Of a DNA stretch of 64,000 nucleotides, positions 23,201 through 60,870 are shown piece by piece. This DNA is from Eudorina sp. 2006-703-Eu-15. Lineage: Eukaryota; Chlorophyta; Chlorophyceae; Chlamydomonadales; Volvocaceae. The stretch is from NCBI GenBank assembly GCA_003117195.1, contig BDSI01000094.1:124001-188000 (forward strand), in the 5' to 3' direction. The position numbers were made by a program, and so were the translations under genes. Below the pieces are notes generated by a model. That model did not search any database. It was not told the origin of the DNA and saw only the letters and a list, made by a program, of their open reading frames with translations. Positions within the stretch are counted from its first letter, which is position 1. The number at the start of each line of letters is the position of its first letter.

Positions 23201-23535
23201 CGCCGGTCGAGTTCCTGCCGCCCTCGCAGCCGGCGGGCGCACTGTGGGAGCAGGCGCTGGCGGCGGCAGCGACTCCGCCGGCCTCGTACGGTGACAGCCG
23301 GCTGCCGTACGCCAATGTCCTGGTCGTACTGGACGAGCATAAGCACGCGGAGGTGGTCTGGGCGGCGCTGGGGCTGGAGGGCGGACCCACGGACGGCGGG
23401 GCACCGCAGCTTCGGGTGTCACCCGGCGGGCTGTCGGTGATTGAGTTCGCGGCAGACCCGCGGGTCACTCCAGCAACAGTGCGCTGCATCAACAACACGG
23501 CGCACGTATCCAGCAGCGGCCCGAGGGCGAAGTGA
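20269..23535 (+). CDS. 2-carboxy-D-arabinitol-1-phosphatase-like protein (histidine phosphatase, chloroplast)
   Basis: Probably dephosphorylates sugar-phosphate inhibitors of Rubisco such as carboxyarabinitol 1-phosphate in the plastid. Eight exons: 20269-20670, 20801-20878, 21282-21374, 21544-21644, 21970-22143, 22269-22404, 22678-22827, 23074-23535; 531 aa, all phases matching. Residues 1 to about 85 look like a transit peptide (Arg/Ser-rich, few acids at first). The catalytic histidine-phosphatase motif VRHGQSTWN is at residues 98-106 (His100). VFQSPLARACQTADVV, SLREIDLYQFQGLLKHEGK and VVAHNAINQALVGTALGL follow, in the order found in plant CA1Pase. The C-terminal half keeps the plant-type ending (CINNTAH) but no second RHG, so only the first domain should be catalytic. 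Intron 2 has a GC donor (CAG/GCAAGT). A TGTAA signal lies at 23616-23620. Another plastid histidine phosphatase is possible. Confidence 0.82.
20879..21281 (+). other. GC-AG intron 2 of the phosphatase gene
   Basis: Exon 2 ends ..GTAATGCAG-type and the intron begins GCAAGT, the usual context of a GC donor. The acceptor CTACAG precedes 21282. Both flanking exons are in phase 0, and the joined frame runs into the conserved REIDLYQFQ segment. Confidence 0.65.
21888..21938. repeat. 15-bp tandem repeat (AGGGAATATGCCGCT), three copies
   Basis: Three successive copies in phosphatase intron 4, the last ending in CATTC. Confidence 0.9.
22915..22998. repeat. Imperfect tandem repeat of GGGCTGGAAC/GAGCTGGAA
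   Basis: Seven or so units of 9-15 bp built on GCTGGAA in phosphatase intron 7. Confidence 0.8.
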
Positions 23536-23615
23536 TGGTGGGTGCGTGCCTGACCGCCAAAGCAGGATGATCGCCTGCTGCTGTTTGCTTTGTTGTTTTC
23601 GCGAGCGGGGTCATG

Positions 23616-23620
23616 TGTAA
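23616..23620 (+). terminator. TGTAA polyadenylation signal of the phosphatase gene
   Basis: TGTAA 81 bases after the stop codon. In Chlamydomonas and Volvox this pentamer serves as the polyadenylation signal about 10-20 bases before the cleavage site. A second TGTAA lies at 24615-24619. Confidence 0.5.
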
Positions 23621-25170
23621 AATCAAGAGCAGGTTGTCATCGTTGTTCGTTTGTGGATCAGGAGCGGCAGGTTGCTGCATGGATGTGCCTGGTGGTTTTT
23701 TTCAATGAGCGAAGTTGGTTGTGAAGCATGGTTTTGGAAGTGTATCGGGTACATGGTTTTGGCGTGTACGGCGGTAGGTGCGTGCGCGACAAGTGCGACG
23801 GACGAAGGTGTGATGGATGCAGCAGGCGCCGGGTGTGGTGATGTGATGAGCACATGTGTGGTGAACGCCCGCTGAGCGCTGCAATCAAAACATCGCATGC
23901 TGGAAGGCATGCGTGCGCGGCCCTGCGCAGGAAGGCAGGCATACCCTATCTTCCCAACGAGGAACCAATAAATAAATGTGGACGTGTTTAGCTACCAGCT
24001 TTTTTCTTCCACCACAGCACGCATGCAGAGATGAGGTTCGGCAATTTTAGGTTTGTTGCCGCGATGACACGGCACAAACTGCATCAGAGCCGTTGGTTAA
24101 TGAAGAAAGGATCCGGAGGGATGCGCATGCGTGCGGTCAGGGGGCCCTTTACGTCGTCGCGGTCACGGTGTTTTTTTCCCTATCCCGTCGCCCGCCTGGC
24201 TGACTACTGCGGCCTTCAGCAGGTCAAACCCACAGCAGGTCAAACCCAGTCGTTCTGTTGCCATGCTGCTGGGTGTGCATTGAATCGGCTCGTTCCAAGA
24301 TTGTGCGTGTGTTGCTGCTCGGCCGTTTTTCCTGCCTTGTGTGGAAGGCAGCGAGGCACGTCTGTAATCGGATGGAAGGCGACTTTTCACACCTCTCGAC
24401 AGTTTTTTTGCGCTTTTCCCGGCGGGTATGGCAGCGTAAGGGAGGTGCGTGCGTCAGCAATCAGCAGTGGCTGCATGACCCCCCCCCTCGCGGGTCGATG
24501 GTGGCTGGGTGCGCAGTCCTTGGTAGGGGTTGATGAGACGAGGCGCCTACGAGCTGGTACGTCTGGCCCCGTTGGATCGGCCCGGTCAGGACTGACGCAG
24601 GGTCCGCCTTGCTTGTAACGGTTCCGTACAACCAGTGGGGCTATGGATTGTGCATGTACGTACGGCACATACGGTACCTCCTGGAAAACCTCACTTGTAC
24701 GATGGGGCGATTGTGTTACCAGTGGGTCATGCAGGGACACCATCCCAAAGCCGCCCAGAGGTGCCCTGCCCAGTTCAGTGGCCGTTACTACCGTATATAC
24801 ACACGCGTGCATATTTGGTTGCGCATCCGTCCAGCAGGCACAGCGAGCATTCATTCATTCACAGCATCCATCATGGACCAGCCATACATAGGCAGACAGT
24901 GACGGTCAAAGCATGCGTGATGATCGTCGCTATAACGAAAACCACACACATGCAGCAATACTCACAAGAGCAATACATAACACGCGTTTCTACCCCTACC
25001 CACTACCGTATCTCCACAAAACCTTCTGGCAGGGCCAAACCCTAGATACATAACACGGGGCCTTCCTTCCCTTCACTACGCCTATTGATGTGCACATCAC
25101 AGCGCTTAAGACAGACTGCTGTTGAAGTTTTGACCGCAAAACGCGTTGGGCCAGCTGCCCCCGGTCCATT
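23621..25170. other. Convergent 3' region between phosphatase and DPH5
   Basis: It must hold both 3' untranslated regions. The long open frame at 24031-24618 (plus) is Cys/Arg/Gly-rich with no family resemblance and is probably chance. No TTACA (minus-strand TGTAA) was seen near the DPH5 stop. Confidence 0.5.
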
Positions 25171-25177
25171 CTACGAC

Positions 25178-25210
<33 letters not shown>

Positions 25211-28200
25211 GAGGCGCCCTCGCCGCTTCCGCTCCCAGCCCCTCCTCCACTCTCGCCCTTGCCTCGAAGCATGTAGAAGTCGATCATTTCCTGCTCGGTC
25301 ACGTGGAGCTCTCCCGCGAGCACCAAGCAGTGCAGCGGCGCTCCGAAGTCGACCTGCGTGACGGAGTGGGGGATGGATGGATGGATTGATGGATGGATGG
25401 ATGGATGGGCCCCCCGCGGATTGAAAACGCAATGGTTTCGCTCGTTGTGGATGTGGCCGGGCCCACGTGGTACGTACGTGTAAGGACGTATGTGGCGACT
25501 GCTGTGGTTGCCTAGTTGGGTAAACCTATAGTAGATGGCGCGCGTCTTTGCCGGTCGAATCGGCAAGCGTGCCCGAGGCATCGATAGATGGGCGCAAAGG
25601 CATGAAGCGAGGCTCCAGACATGCCGCTGCTGCGCCAAGAGAGCATATATTCGAGTTTGGGTATGACAAGCAGAAGCGCATGCCGCCGGCGGTGACAGTG
25701 GTGCTTGGTCGGCAAGCGGGTCAACCTGATCTGCTTGTGCCATGTATGTGTTTGTCCCACGAAGCGATATGAGTGCTCACCTCGAGCAGCTCCGACAGCG
25801 GTCCGGCCACGATCTGTTGGTCATCCGCCTGCGGACCAGGTGGGCGGTGGGCGGTGGGCGGTGGGCGGAGGCGCCGCCGGGAACAAAGATGTCCCAGGCT
25901 GATGCGGAGGGCTCGTGGGGCTTACACGGCGCATAGGGCCCACAGGGCTTACGCGGCGCAAAGGGCTGATAAGGCTCATAGGGCTCATAGGCCCCACGCA
26001 CGCACTGCGCGATGGCACTGTTCGGCCTGGACGAGCGCACGCACAACCCCCGACGCATTTGATATCCAACATTTTCGTTTATGCAGTGTATGGTGCGGAA
26101 GCTTTGGCTGTCACCGATGACCTGCGGGGTCCGCTGTAACATCCTTACTAATTTTGTCATCCCGACAACGGACCCGAGGCACCACGGAACACTCGGAATT
26201 GATCAGGTAATCGTGCCCTGACGCGCAAGCGCACCTGCAGTCTCGCTATCCCGACCCCGAGCGTGGACGAGCTGAACGCGCCCTCCCTCCGCAGCTCCTC
26301 CACCTCCAGAAGTTGCTTGATGGCCTGGATGGGCGGCACAAGCGCAACGCGTTTACAGACCGTAAGGGAATGGGAAATGCGCGTCAGGGAAGGAAAGTAT
26401 GCGAACAACGTATGCACAGCGTCCCGCCCCGCGGTGGTGGTTGAGTCTCTGGGGAGCATCACTCACCGTGTTAATGGTCATGTACCGGGGAGGCTCATAG
26501 ACGATCCGTCCGCGCGCCAGCGCCGCCAGATCCGGTTCCTTAACCTGCCGACCCGAGAACAACACGCCGCACCACGCCGCACCGAGGAACGAACTAAAGC
26601 AAAGGACCGCGTCAAAATCAGCTAGGTACGCATTCAAGTGCGTTTATGGTGAAGGGATTACATGAGCCAACTGGATGCGGTGTTTGTCCAAGCGTGTTGG
26701 CCATGGCATACGTCACTTGACATTTAGGGGTTTAGGAGTTTAAGGTTGCGCATGCTGAGGTGTGGCTAAATAACGTTGTTGTCACTGGCCTCTAAACCGC
26801 CACGTACACGGCCCTGCAGCGTGTGCTGCATGTCATTGAGCGCCCCACGTGGTGTTTTCGGCCGTGAGGGCGGCCGCATTCACCGCCACTACATGGATTC
26901 CCCCTACGGACTATAATGTCCGGGAACCTGTGTATTATGTTAGGCCCGTGACATCACCCGCCGTGCCGTGCACCCCGGAAAGCAGAGACGGTGTTGGGGA
27001 CTTCCCTACCTTGATGTCCAGCAGGCAGAGGGTGTGGAGCCCGCGCCTGCGGCACGACAACCATGCGGCAGGTAGGTGACCAAAGTTCGGGAGTCCAATC
27101 AATCCCAATTATCACAAAGCAGACATGATGCCGTACTACACGCCCGCCGTGGCCGTACATACAATGGAGTATCGGGCCCCCAGACATGACAAACCGTGTG
27201 GCGTATCGCAACCTAATCACAAGCCTTGCCTGCTCATGTTTCCTTACGCTGCTGGATATTTACCCCATGGCTACGCAGCACCGGTGACCCGCCGTGCCTC
27301 CACCGATCTGTCCGTGTAACCATGGCAACTACTAACGAACGAACCTGCATGATCATTTCGACCACCCGAACGATCTGGGCGGTTGCTGAACGCATGAAGT
27401 GAATGCTACCGCTGCACTCGTCCTTGGTAAGCCGTATCCACCCCAACCTGAGTTTCCGTCACTGACCAGCCACACATCCCAACGTTGCAACCCCCGCGTG
27501 CCACCCCAGATCAGTATTTGTTGCCGGGCTGGGTGTGTCTGGGCTGATTCTTCTAACCCCCAGGTCCGTCCTCCGGGAAGCTCACCTGCGGTTGTCCAGG
27601 ATCTTGTCGTAGAAGGAATCCGGGCGCCAGCTGTCCGTGAAGAACACAATAGAAATTGCCTGGCAGACGCAACGAAGGCAGCACGACATCACATCACGGG
27701 GTGTTAAGTAAGGCGCGGGGCATCCATCCAGTTATATCCAGTTACATCCAGCTATACGAAAGATCCACGTCGAAACGTGCGCACGCCTGCCCTACCTCTC
27801 CAAAGCGGTACAGGGACAGGCCGCAGGCCCCGACCGCATTCATGACGGAGGCGTTGTGTACGACACGGACCGGGATGCCCCTCTCCCGCGCACGCAGCTG
27901 CAAGTCCGTGTGGGTGGTGGCTCTGCGGGGTCGACAAGGAGGATAGATCGCGGCGAATGATGAGAACGAACCGGAAAATCCCCTACCTAAACCCTACAGA
28001 ACGAATGCGCAGGCAAGGTACTAGCGGGTCAATCGATGGATTGCAAAGTGCAGCTGCTACACATGAAGCAATCAGGGGTCGATTTCCGTACGTTGGAACA
28101 TCGGGGCAACACCCAACCTCGCTCGCTCACCCACCCGAACGGGTCGCCCACAACGCAGAAGGCGACATCCGCAGTGTCGGCGCCTTCGAGGATCTCCTCC

Positions 28201-29069
28201 GCTTTCTGGTTTTAATTAGAGGCGACGGGCGGACACAGAGCATTCCGTGTATCGATGCGTCAACGTCAGGTCTGCAGAAACGAAGCTAGTTTCGTTTCCA
28301 GCCGACGTAGCTTTACAGTCAGCGGTGATCACAACGATCGATGATCCCTTTGTGGGGTCCTCTGAAGCAACATCAAGTTTTCAGGCATTAATTTAGGCAC
28401 AACATGCCAAATTAATCCGCGGGCCGTCCCTTGTCCCAACCAACCCAGAACTGAGTCGACTACCCCGCACTACTGCCTCTGTGCCAGAGTCCTGCTGTGA
28501 ACCCTGCCCACACCCGCCCCAGGACGAAGCCAGTCTCTCGATATGTAGCACGTACGTGCATGCCATTACAGGTTCAACCCCTTACGCAAATGTTCAGATA
28601 TCTCGCAACCAGTGACGCTCACCGACTCGACCATCTCCCTGTCCGCAACAATGACATTTTTGCCGTACAGCGCCTCCTGCATCAGGAAAATATTACATTG
28701 TAGATCTTATCTGGACAACAGAGGAACGTATTGATGGACGAAGGCCTGTCAGCGGTTATAAAAACGGACGGCCAACTTCAACACGAAAGAGACCCGGCGG
28801 GTCACCCACCAGCTTTTCCTTCCCGCAAAGAAGGATTGAAGTGTACGCCTCCAGATATACTCTTGAGCAACGCTTTACAGCTTCAAGTCCTCTGCGGTAA
28901 ACGTGTCGCAAAACATGGACAGCGCTAAGTCCAACAACGAATCCCGAGGACCGTTGTACCCTGCAAAAGCTTTCACAAGTAGATCCTTCTCCTTTGCACC
29001 TTTATGCACCTACCGAAGCGTGATGTCCAGTTCGTTGAAAAGTCCCAGACCAACCAAATATAAGACCAT
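25171..29069 (-). CDS. DPH5: Diphthine methyl ester synthase DPH5 (complete, 11 exons)
   Basis: S-adenosylmethionine-dependent methyltransferase of diphthamide synthesis: it methylates the modified histidine of translation elongation factor 2 in the cytosol. Eleven exons, transcribed leftward: 29069-29014, 28891-28810, 28676-28623, 28205-28135, 27922-27796, 27659-27586, 27046-27010, 26544-26467, 26324-26235, 25828-25781, 25353-25171. They total exactly 900 nt, 299 aa plus stop, close to yeast and human Dph5. Diagnostic segments in order: [119 protein letters not shown] and [19 protein letters not shown]. The GDPFGATTHTDL block is the methyl-donor pocket of the family. The last 30 residues are a Gly/Ser linker and ten Gln, encoded by a GCT/CAG repeat. 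The start ATG opens directly on the conserved N-terminus. Confidence 0.95.
25177..25209 (-). repeat. (CAG)n coding the poly-Gln tail of DPH5
   Basis: Ten CAG codons immediately before Pro-Ser-stop in the last DPH5 exon. Because it is in frame and terminal, length changes would alter only the tail. Confidence 0.9.
25372..25407. repeat. ATGG/ATGGATTG short tandem repeat
   Basis: GGATGGATGGATTGATGGATGG-type tetranucleotide run in the DPH5 intron preceding the last exon. Confidence 0.85.
25838..25868. repeat. GGGCGGT 7-bp tandem repeat
   Basis: Four copies of GGGCGGT, immediately intronic to DPH5 exon 25828-25781. They are followed at 25920-25990 by an imperfect GGGCTCATA/GGCGCATAGGG array. Confidence 0.85.
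26072..26160 (+). repeat. Dispersed repeat family A, copy 3
   Basis: TTTCGTTTATGCAGTGTATG, GTGCGGAAGCTTTGGCTGTC, ACCGATGACC, GGGGTCCGCTGTAACATCC. Nearly identical to 8294-8379, including the left flank. Inside the DPH5 intron between exons 26324-26235 and 25828-25781, antisense to the gene. Confidence 0.88.
27510..27563 (+). repeat. Dispersed repeat family C, copy 3
   Basis: ATCAGTATTTGTTGCCGGGC, TGGGTGTGTCTGGGCTG, ATTCTTCTAACCCC. Within a DPH5 intron, about 22 bases from exon 27659-27586. Confidence 0.8.
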
Positions 29070-29283
29070 TTTGGCCTGACGGAATCAAACTTAAGTTTTG
29101 GGATAATGCACCTGAGCTGCAATGTTTCGAGAGGCTAACGGCCTTCCAACGGCGGCGCAAGCCGACTCGGGCCTTTGGAGCGTCTTTGAAAACACGCTAG
29201 ACGAACATGTACATTGATTGAAGTCAAGTAGTGACAAGCGCAATGCCTAACCTTGCGCTGTCGGCAATTACGCACTGCAGTTG

Positions 29284-30358
29284 TTAAAATAATACACCGC
29301 GAGCTTTCAAGTACAAGATGAACCGTATAATTATTAGTGCGAATGTGTATTGTTTCTTGCCTGAACAATACGCCCTCAAAATCGCCTCAAATTCACTTTG
29401 TAATAAAGAAAGCTGTGGGCAACCGTCATTAACGGCTGCAACGACAGAGAAACCGAACGCCGCGAATGTGGCCGCGAATCGCAACGCAAGTTCGCGACTT
29501 CGCGACTCGCGAAATTGTATTGAGTAGAAGCACAGTGGATCAGTAGACATTAACTTATAAATGGGCATATGAGCTATTTGTGACGTACGTGCCGTAAAAT
29601 GTGTGCGCGGGGTTTGTGATCGCTCGCCTCCGTCCAATACAAGGCTCCTACGTATATTGGATCCAACATAAAATGGACCAACCCTGATGACCAAGTAAAA
29701 AGTTATTATTTCCAAAGCAGGCTGCAGAGCCATGCTCTTGAAGGTGTCGTACAGTGTACGGCCCTCACCCATAATTTGATGCCAAAGCACTCTCCTACGC
29801 AGCATCTCGGGAAGCTTTTGGCAGCTTTCAACTTTCCATGAGGGGTTTCCGTTACCGAAGCGAGGGACACCTGTAAGCAAAGGAACGAGGTAGATCCTCG
29901 TGACAGGTAGGTCAAGGCCGGCAGGGACAGGCGCAACTACCCCGCCGAATCGGATAACAAGGCTGCTGTGAGCACGGTGCCTACCTGAGCATCAGCGGGA
30001 CCAGCCTTTAGGTCTTACGTTTTCCCACGAATGATCGGGCACCGGGCTTGCACAGGCCGATTAACCAAGCCCCACAAAGATGTGATGCCATGTCGAAGCG
30101 CCTCCAGGTAGATAGGGCCGCCTCGCATTCCCCCCACCGGTGCCAAAACTGCCAGCCACCCGTCTGCGCCTCTCCCCAAGCACTCTCCTGCGAAGGTGGC
30201 CCAACCTCGGCAGCGTTGCCGTTGGGTGTGGTCTGTCCAGCGGGGGAGGGGTCGCATCCGCGCTCGTCTCCCATCCGTCGGTGGTCGGTCGCGTCCCGGA
30301 GCAGGGACATAGCCAGCTCGAACCGTTTGGCCGACGTACGGTCCTCAACGACAGGCAT
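29284..30358 (-). CDS. Unrecognised protein gene, two exons seen
   Basis: I do not recognise the product. Exon 1 is 30358-30019 and opens MPVVEDRTSAKRFELAMS. A GTAAGA donor leads to exon 2 at 29870 (acceptor TTACAG), restoring the frame across the junction (Lys-Arg-Val-Pro-Arg-Phe-Gly). Exon 2 runs open to a stop at 29284 and includes SWKVESCQKLPEMLRRRVLW and TLYDTFKSMALQPALE. The beginning looks like real coding sequence (mixed helical composition, few low-complexity runs). The last 60-80 codons are hydrophobic and AT-richer, and may instead follow an unused GTGAGG donor near 29770. The predicted protein would be about 310 aa. It lies head-to-tail with DPH5, its stop about 215 bases upstream of the DPH5 start. 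A degraded mobile-element protein is an alternative. Confidence 0.4.
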
Positions 30359-30518
30359 CTGGCTGGGGTATCGTGCCTACCTGTAAGCCCGGGCCGCTTT
30401 GAACGCTCGCCTTCATGCAGCCCTTGTGGCAGCAGTGGCTGGGTTACCCCACATACAGCGGTGCATTCCAGCACCCGCTCCTTCGGGATACACTCTGGGA
30501 AAACTGGGGGTCGGATTT

Positions 30519-30632
30519 GCCGTAAACTAAACCGTGTTATGGGGGTGGTTTTACGGAGACGGCCTTGCCGTAAAGCGCGACATGGAATGCGGAGACATTT
30601 TACGGACTGAGTTTACGGATAGACATTACGGG
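30519..30632. repeat. Cluster of TTTACGG/CCGTAAA motifs with an inverted pair
   Basis: TTTACGG or its complement occurs near 30520, 30550, 30568, 30599 and 30612, with ATTACGG at 30625. The 30550 and 30568 copies are inverted to each other around AGACGGCCTTG and could form a hairpin. The cluster starts about 160 bases upstream of the ATG at 30358. Confidence 0.6.
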
Positions 30633-31981
30633 GACCCGCACCCCCACATGACGGGGACTAAGTAGAGGTTCCGCACCGATATTTATCACCGGCGGACGGA
30701 CACTACTCAGCGCCGGCCCTTGCTACCTGATTCGTTTACCCCTCCGGTAACCGGGGACAATTCATGGGGTCATGGCGCCATGTGTTTTTGTTCAATCGCG
30801 ACGTTGAGGTGTGGAGTTGTCTTGCTTACTTGCCGCCTTGCTTGTCGGTGGGGCCTGCTGCTCCGTACCAACACGTACCAACACAATAATGCAAACGGTT
30901 AGCAGCGCATCGGGAACTGCGAGGAAGTATGAGTTAGACAGATTTATTATTCATGCGATATATACATGCGATATATAAATATTACCTCCAACGCCCAACC
31001 GAGCATATGTATGGGGCGGGGCGCGGGGTTCGTTTCCCACTTGACCCTGGTGTTGTCCCGGAGCCTGTGTCGCGTGCGCCGTCACATGTATCGTTACATA
31101 TCTGCCGGGCCGACGCTGGCCGGGGGCGCTAACCCGCCCCATTCGGGAGACCGCCGAAGCACTCCTCTGATGAGGAGGGGCGTAGTCCACTTTGTCCACA
31201 CTGTACCGCCCATCGAAGGGGGGTACTCACCGCCTACCGTAATCGTCGCAGGACTGCGTCCACCTGATAGTCCATTAGCCAGCTCAACTAGCCCAGGTGC
31301 CTACAGCCCCCTTGCCACCAGACGCATGCTCTACAGCCGCGTTATTTGACTACCACCAGGCACGCACACCAGCGCATGTGTTCGGCCAGACTGCCAATTA
31401 TACGTCGACCGTATAACCATACGTATCCTGTATAAATGTCAGTAATTGCAATATGACTTGGGCCTCAGAATTGCAGAAGTTCACGCCATAAACATCAGTA
31501 CTGTTGGACAAGAAATTGTCCATGAAACCTCCTGAATAAATAAATAAAAATATTCATAATATAAGTGTTAACAAGCACGCAAACGAATTCAGTTTGCTTG
31601 CTTGCAACGACGGTGAAGCTGCATACTGCGTAGCCTAAAATGGCAACCTCAAACCTGAACTGCTGGGGGGTTAGATTCTGGGGGGACGATTCTGTATGAT
31701 GAAGAACAAACTCCGTCGACAGGGCTACAATCTCGCCATATGGTCGCTGTACATCGTCATTGTCTAAGAGTTTTCGCCTTTTGTCGGTGTCGTACTCTTC
31801 ATTACAGACTTGCTGCCGTACTCCTCATCTTCCTATCATGCGGTGTGAAATGACTCCTTTTGCTTACTTGCAGCAATCGAAGCCTTTGATGAATGTTAGC
31901 ATGGTTTTCAAGATAATGTAAAGGATTAGACTCCTATTGCGCTTTTGCTGACGTTTGCTGACTTAACAAACCTATCTAACA
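30633..31981. other. Gap upstream of the giant ankyrin gene
   Basis: Apart from family B copy 3 I see no gene. AT content rises from about 31340 toward 31980, including TAAATAAATAAAAATATT near 31535, as expected for a promoter and 5' untranslated region of the gene starting at 31982. Confidence 0.5.
31089..31174 (-). repeat. Dispersed repeat family B, copy 3 (reverse orientation)
   Basis: Reverse complement of 12479-12555 over its whole length, with few differences. Here TATGTAACGAT is followed by ACATGTGACGGC, not a CA tract. Confidence 0.85.
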
Positions 31982-59744
<27,763 letters not shown>

Positions 59745-60713
59745 TTCCCTGAGATCGAGATTATTCTCTCCATCTCAAAGATATATAGATGGAGTGCACG
59801 CACGCGGGGTTTATTATTGTCGTTCGGTTCTTGCTGGACGCGTCCTTTGCTCTGCGGTCCCATCCAGTTGCATGTCTCACCCATACGCGCGGGGCCAACT
59901 TTCCTGGGTTCATTAGTTGCACACCGCAAATAATGATAGTGATACTATAATGACATTATAAGACGCCTGAGTCTTAAACCGAGGAGTGTGTTATGGAGGC
60001 GGCGGGGATGGAGACGTTGTGGGTTTCGGTGGGTATACGGTAGTGGGTTCTGTCTGGCATTTGCACCTCCAGCCGCAAATCACGTAAGCGTTTATGGCTG
60101 CAGCAGCGACTTGGTTTTTGTACACACATACATGCTAGCATGCATATATGCTGATCCGCAATCAACACACGCCCGTGTGTGTCGGTTCTCAACCATGCGT
60201 ACTTTTGTTGCAGTCGCTCATCATGAGGGCGCACCTGCAATCTCTCATATACATACACATATAGCGATCGCTCGTTTTCGAGGTTGGGCTGTTGAAAGCC
60301 CAATCGTTCATGCTGCCTTCCGTCGACATCCCGTCGACTGTCATTCCTCGCATGACGGGCTAACAGGCGGGTGTGCAGCTAAACACACGTCTGCCGTAGC
60401 CACGTGTGTTGCAGCGAATTACGCCTCGAGCTCCGATGCTATAGCTGTTCTGGCCTGATCTTTGCCGTTGTGATCCGGTTACGATCTGAAATAGGTTCCT
60501 TCGTTGTGGCGGTGGCGGTGTCTTTCCGATGGTCTCCTGATATGCGTGCGATATTATCAACTTAGCTCCGCCGGCCCGCTTTTCATCTATCGTCTATCTT
60601 TTCATATTTTCAAGGCGCATCTATATTGGGGGCGAGTGTTTTTTTCGTGTTACATCTAGGTGTACATGAGTCGTTGACGTGCAGGCGGGCATGCCTTGCT
60701 TCACTCCCTATGA
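59745..60713. other. Region 3' of the ankyrin giant
   Basis: Probably 3' untranslated and flanking sequence. No ORF with family resemblance, no RNA gene and no TGTAA seen within the first 900 bases. Confidence 0.4.
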
Positions 60714-60870
60714 CGTTTTAAGGGGGGTAAACCCCTCGTAACCATTACCCAGGGGGGTGAGGGTAGGGGTAATGATTACCCACCCACCCTCGTGACAAGG
60801 GGGGGTGGGTAATTGTACCCAGGGGTAGGGGTAATCATTACCCAGGGGTTAAAGGAGGGGGTTACCCAGG
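60714..60870. repeat. Foldback GGGTAATGATTACCC / GGGTAATCATTACCC array
   Basis: GGGGTAATGATTACCC and its exact complement form GGGGTAATCATTACCC lie about 60 bases apart, with several further GGGTAA, TTACCC and GGGGGG blocks (GTAACCATTACCCAGGGGGG, GGTGGGTAATTGTACCCAGG). The whole stretch can pair with itself and contains G-runs. Confidence 0.8.

Noticed and set aside
24031..24618. 195-codon open frame on the plus strand
   Set aside because: Cys/Arg/Gly-rich, no family resemblance, no splice partners, and it lies in the 3' region between two convergent genes.
18310..28380. Fragments resembling family A at 18316-18340 and 28335-28375
   Set aside because: Only about 20 bases around GGGGTCC match and the flanks differ; too weak to call copies.
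30359..30416. Possible short upstream exon of the unknown gene (ATG at 30416, donor at 30380)
   Set aside because: It would require a 22-nt intron, far too short to splice; the ATG at 30358 is preferred.
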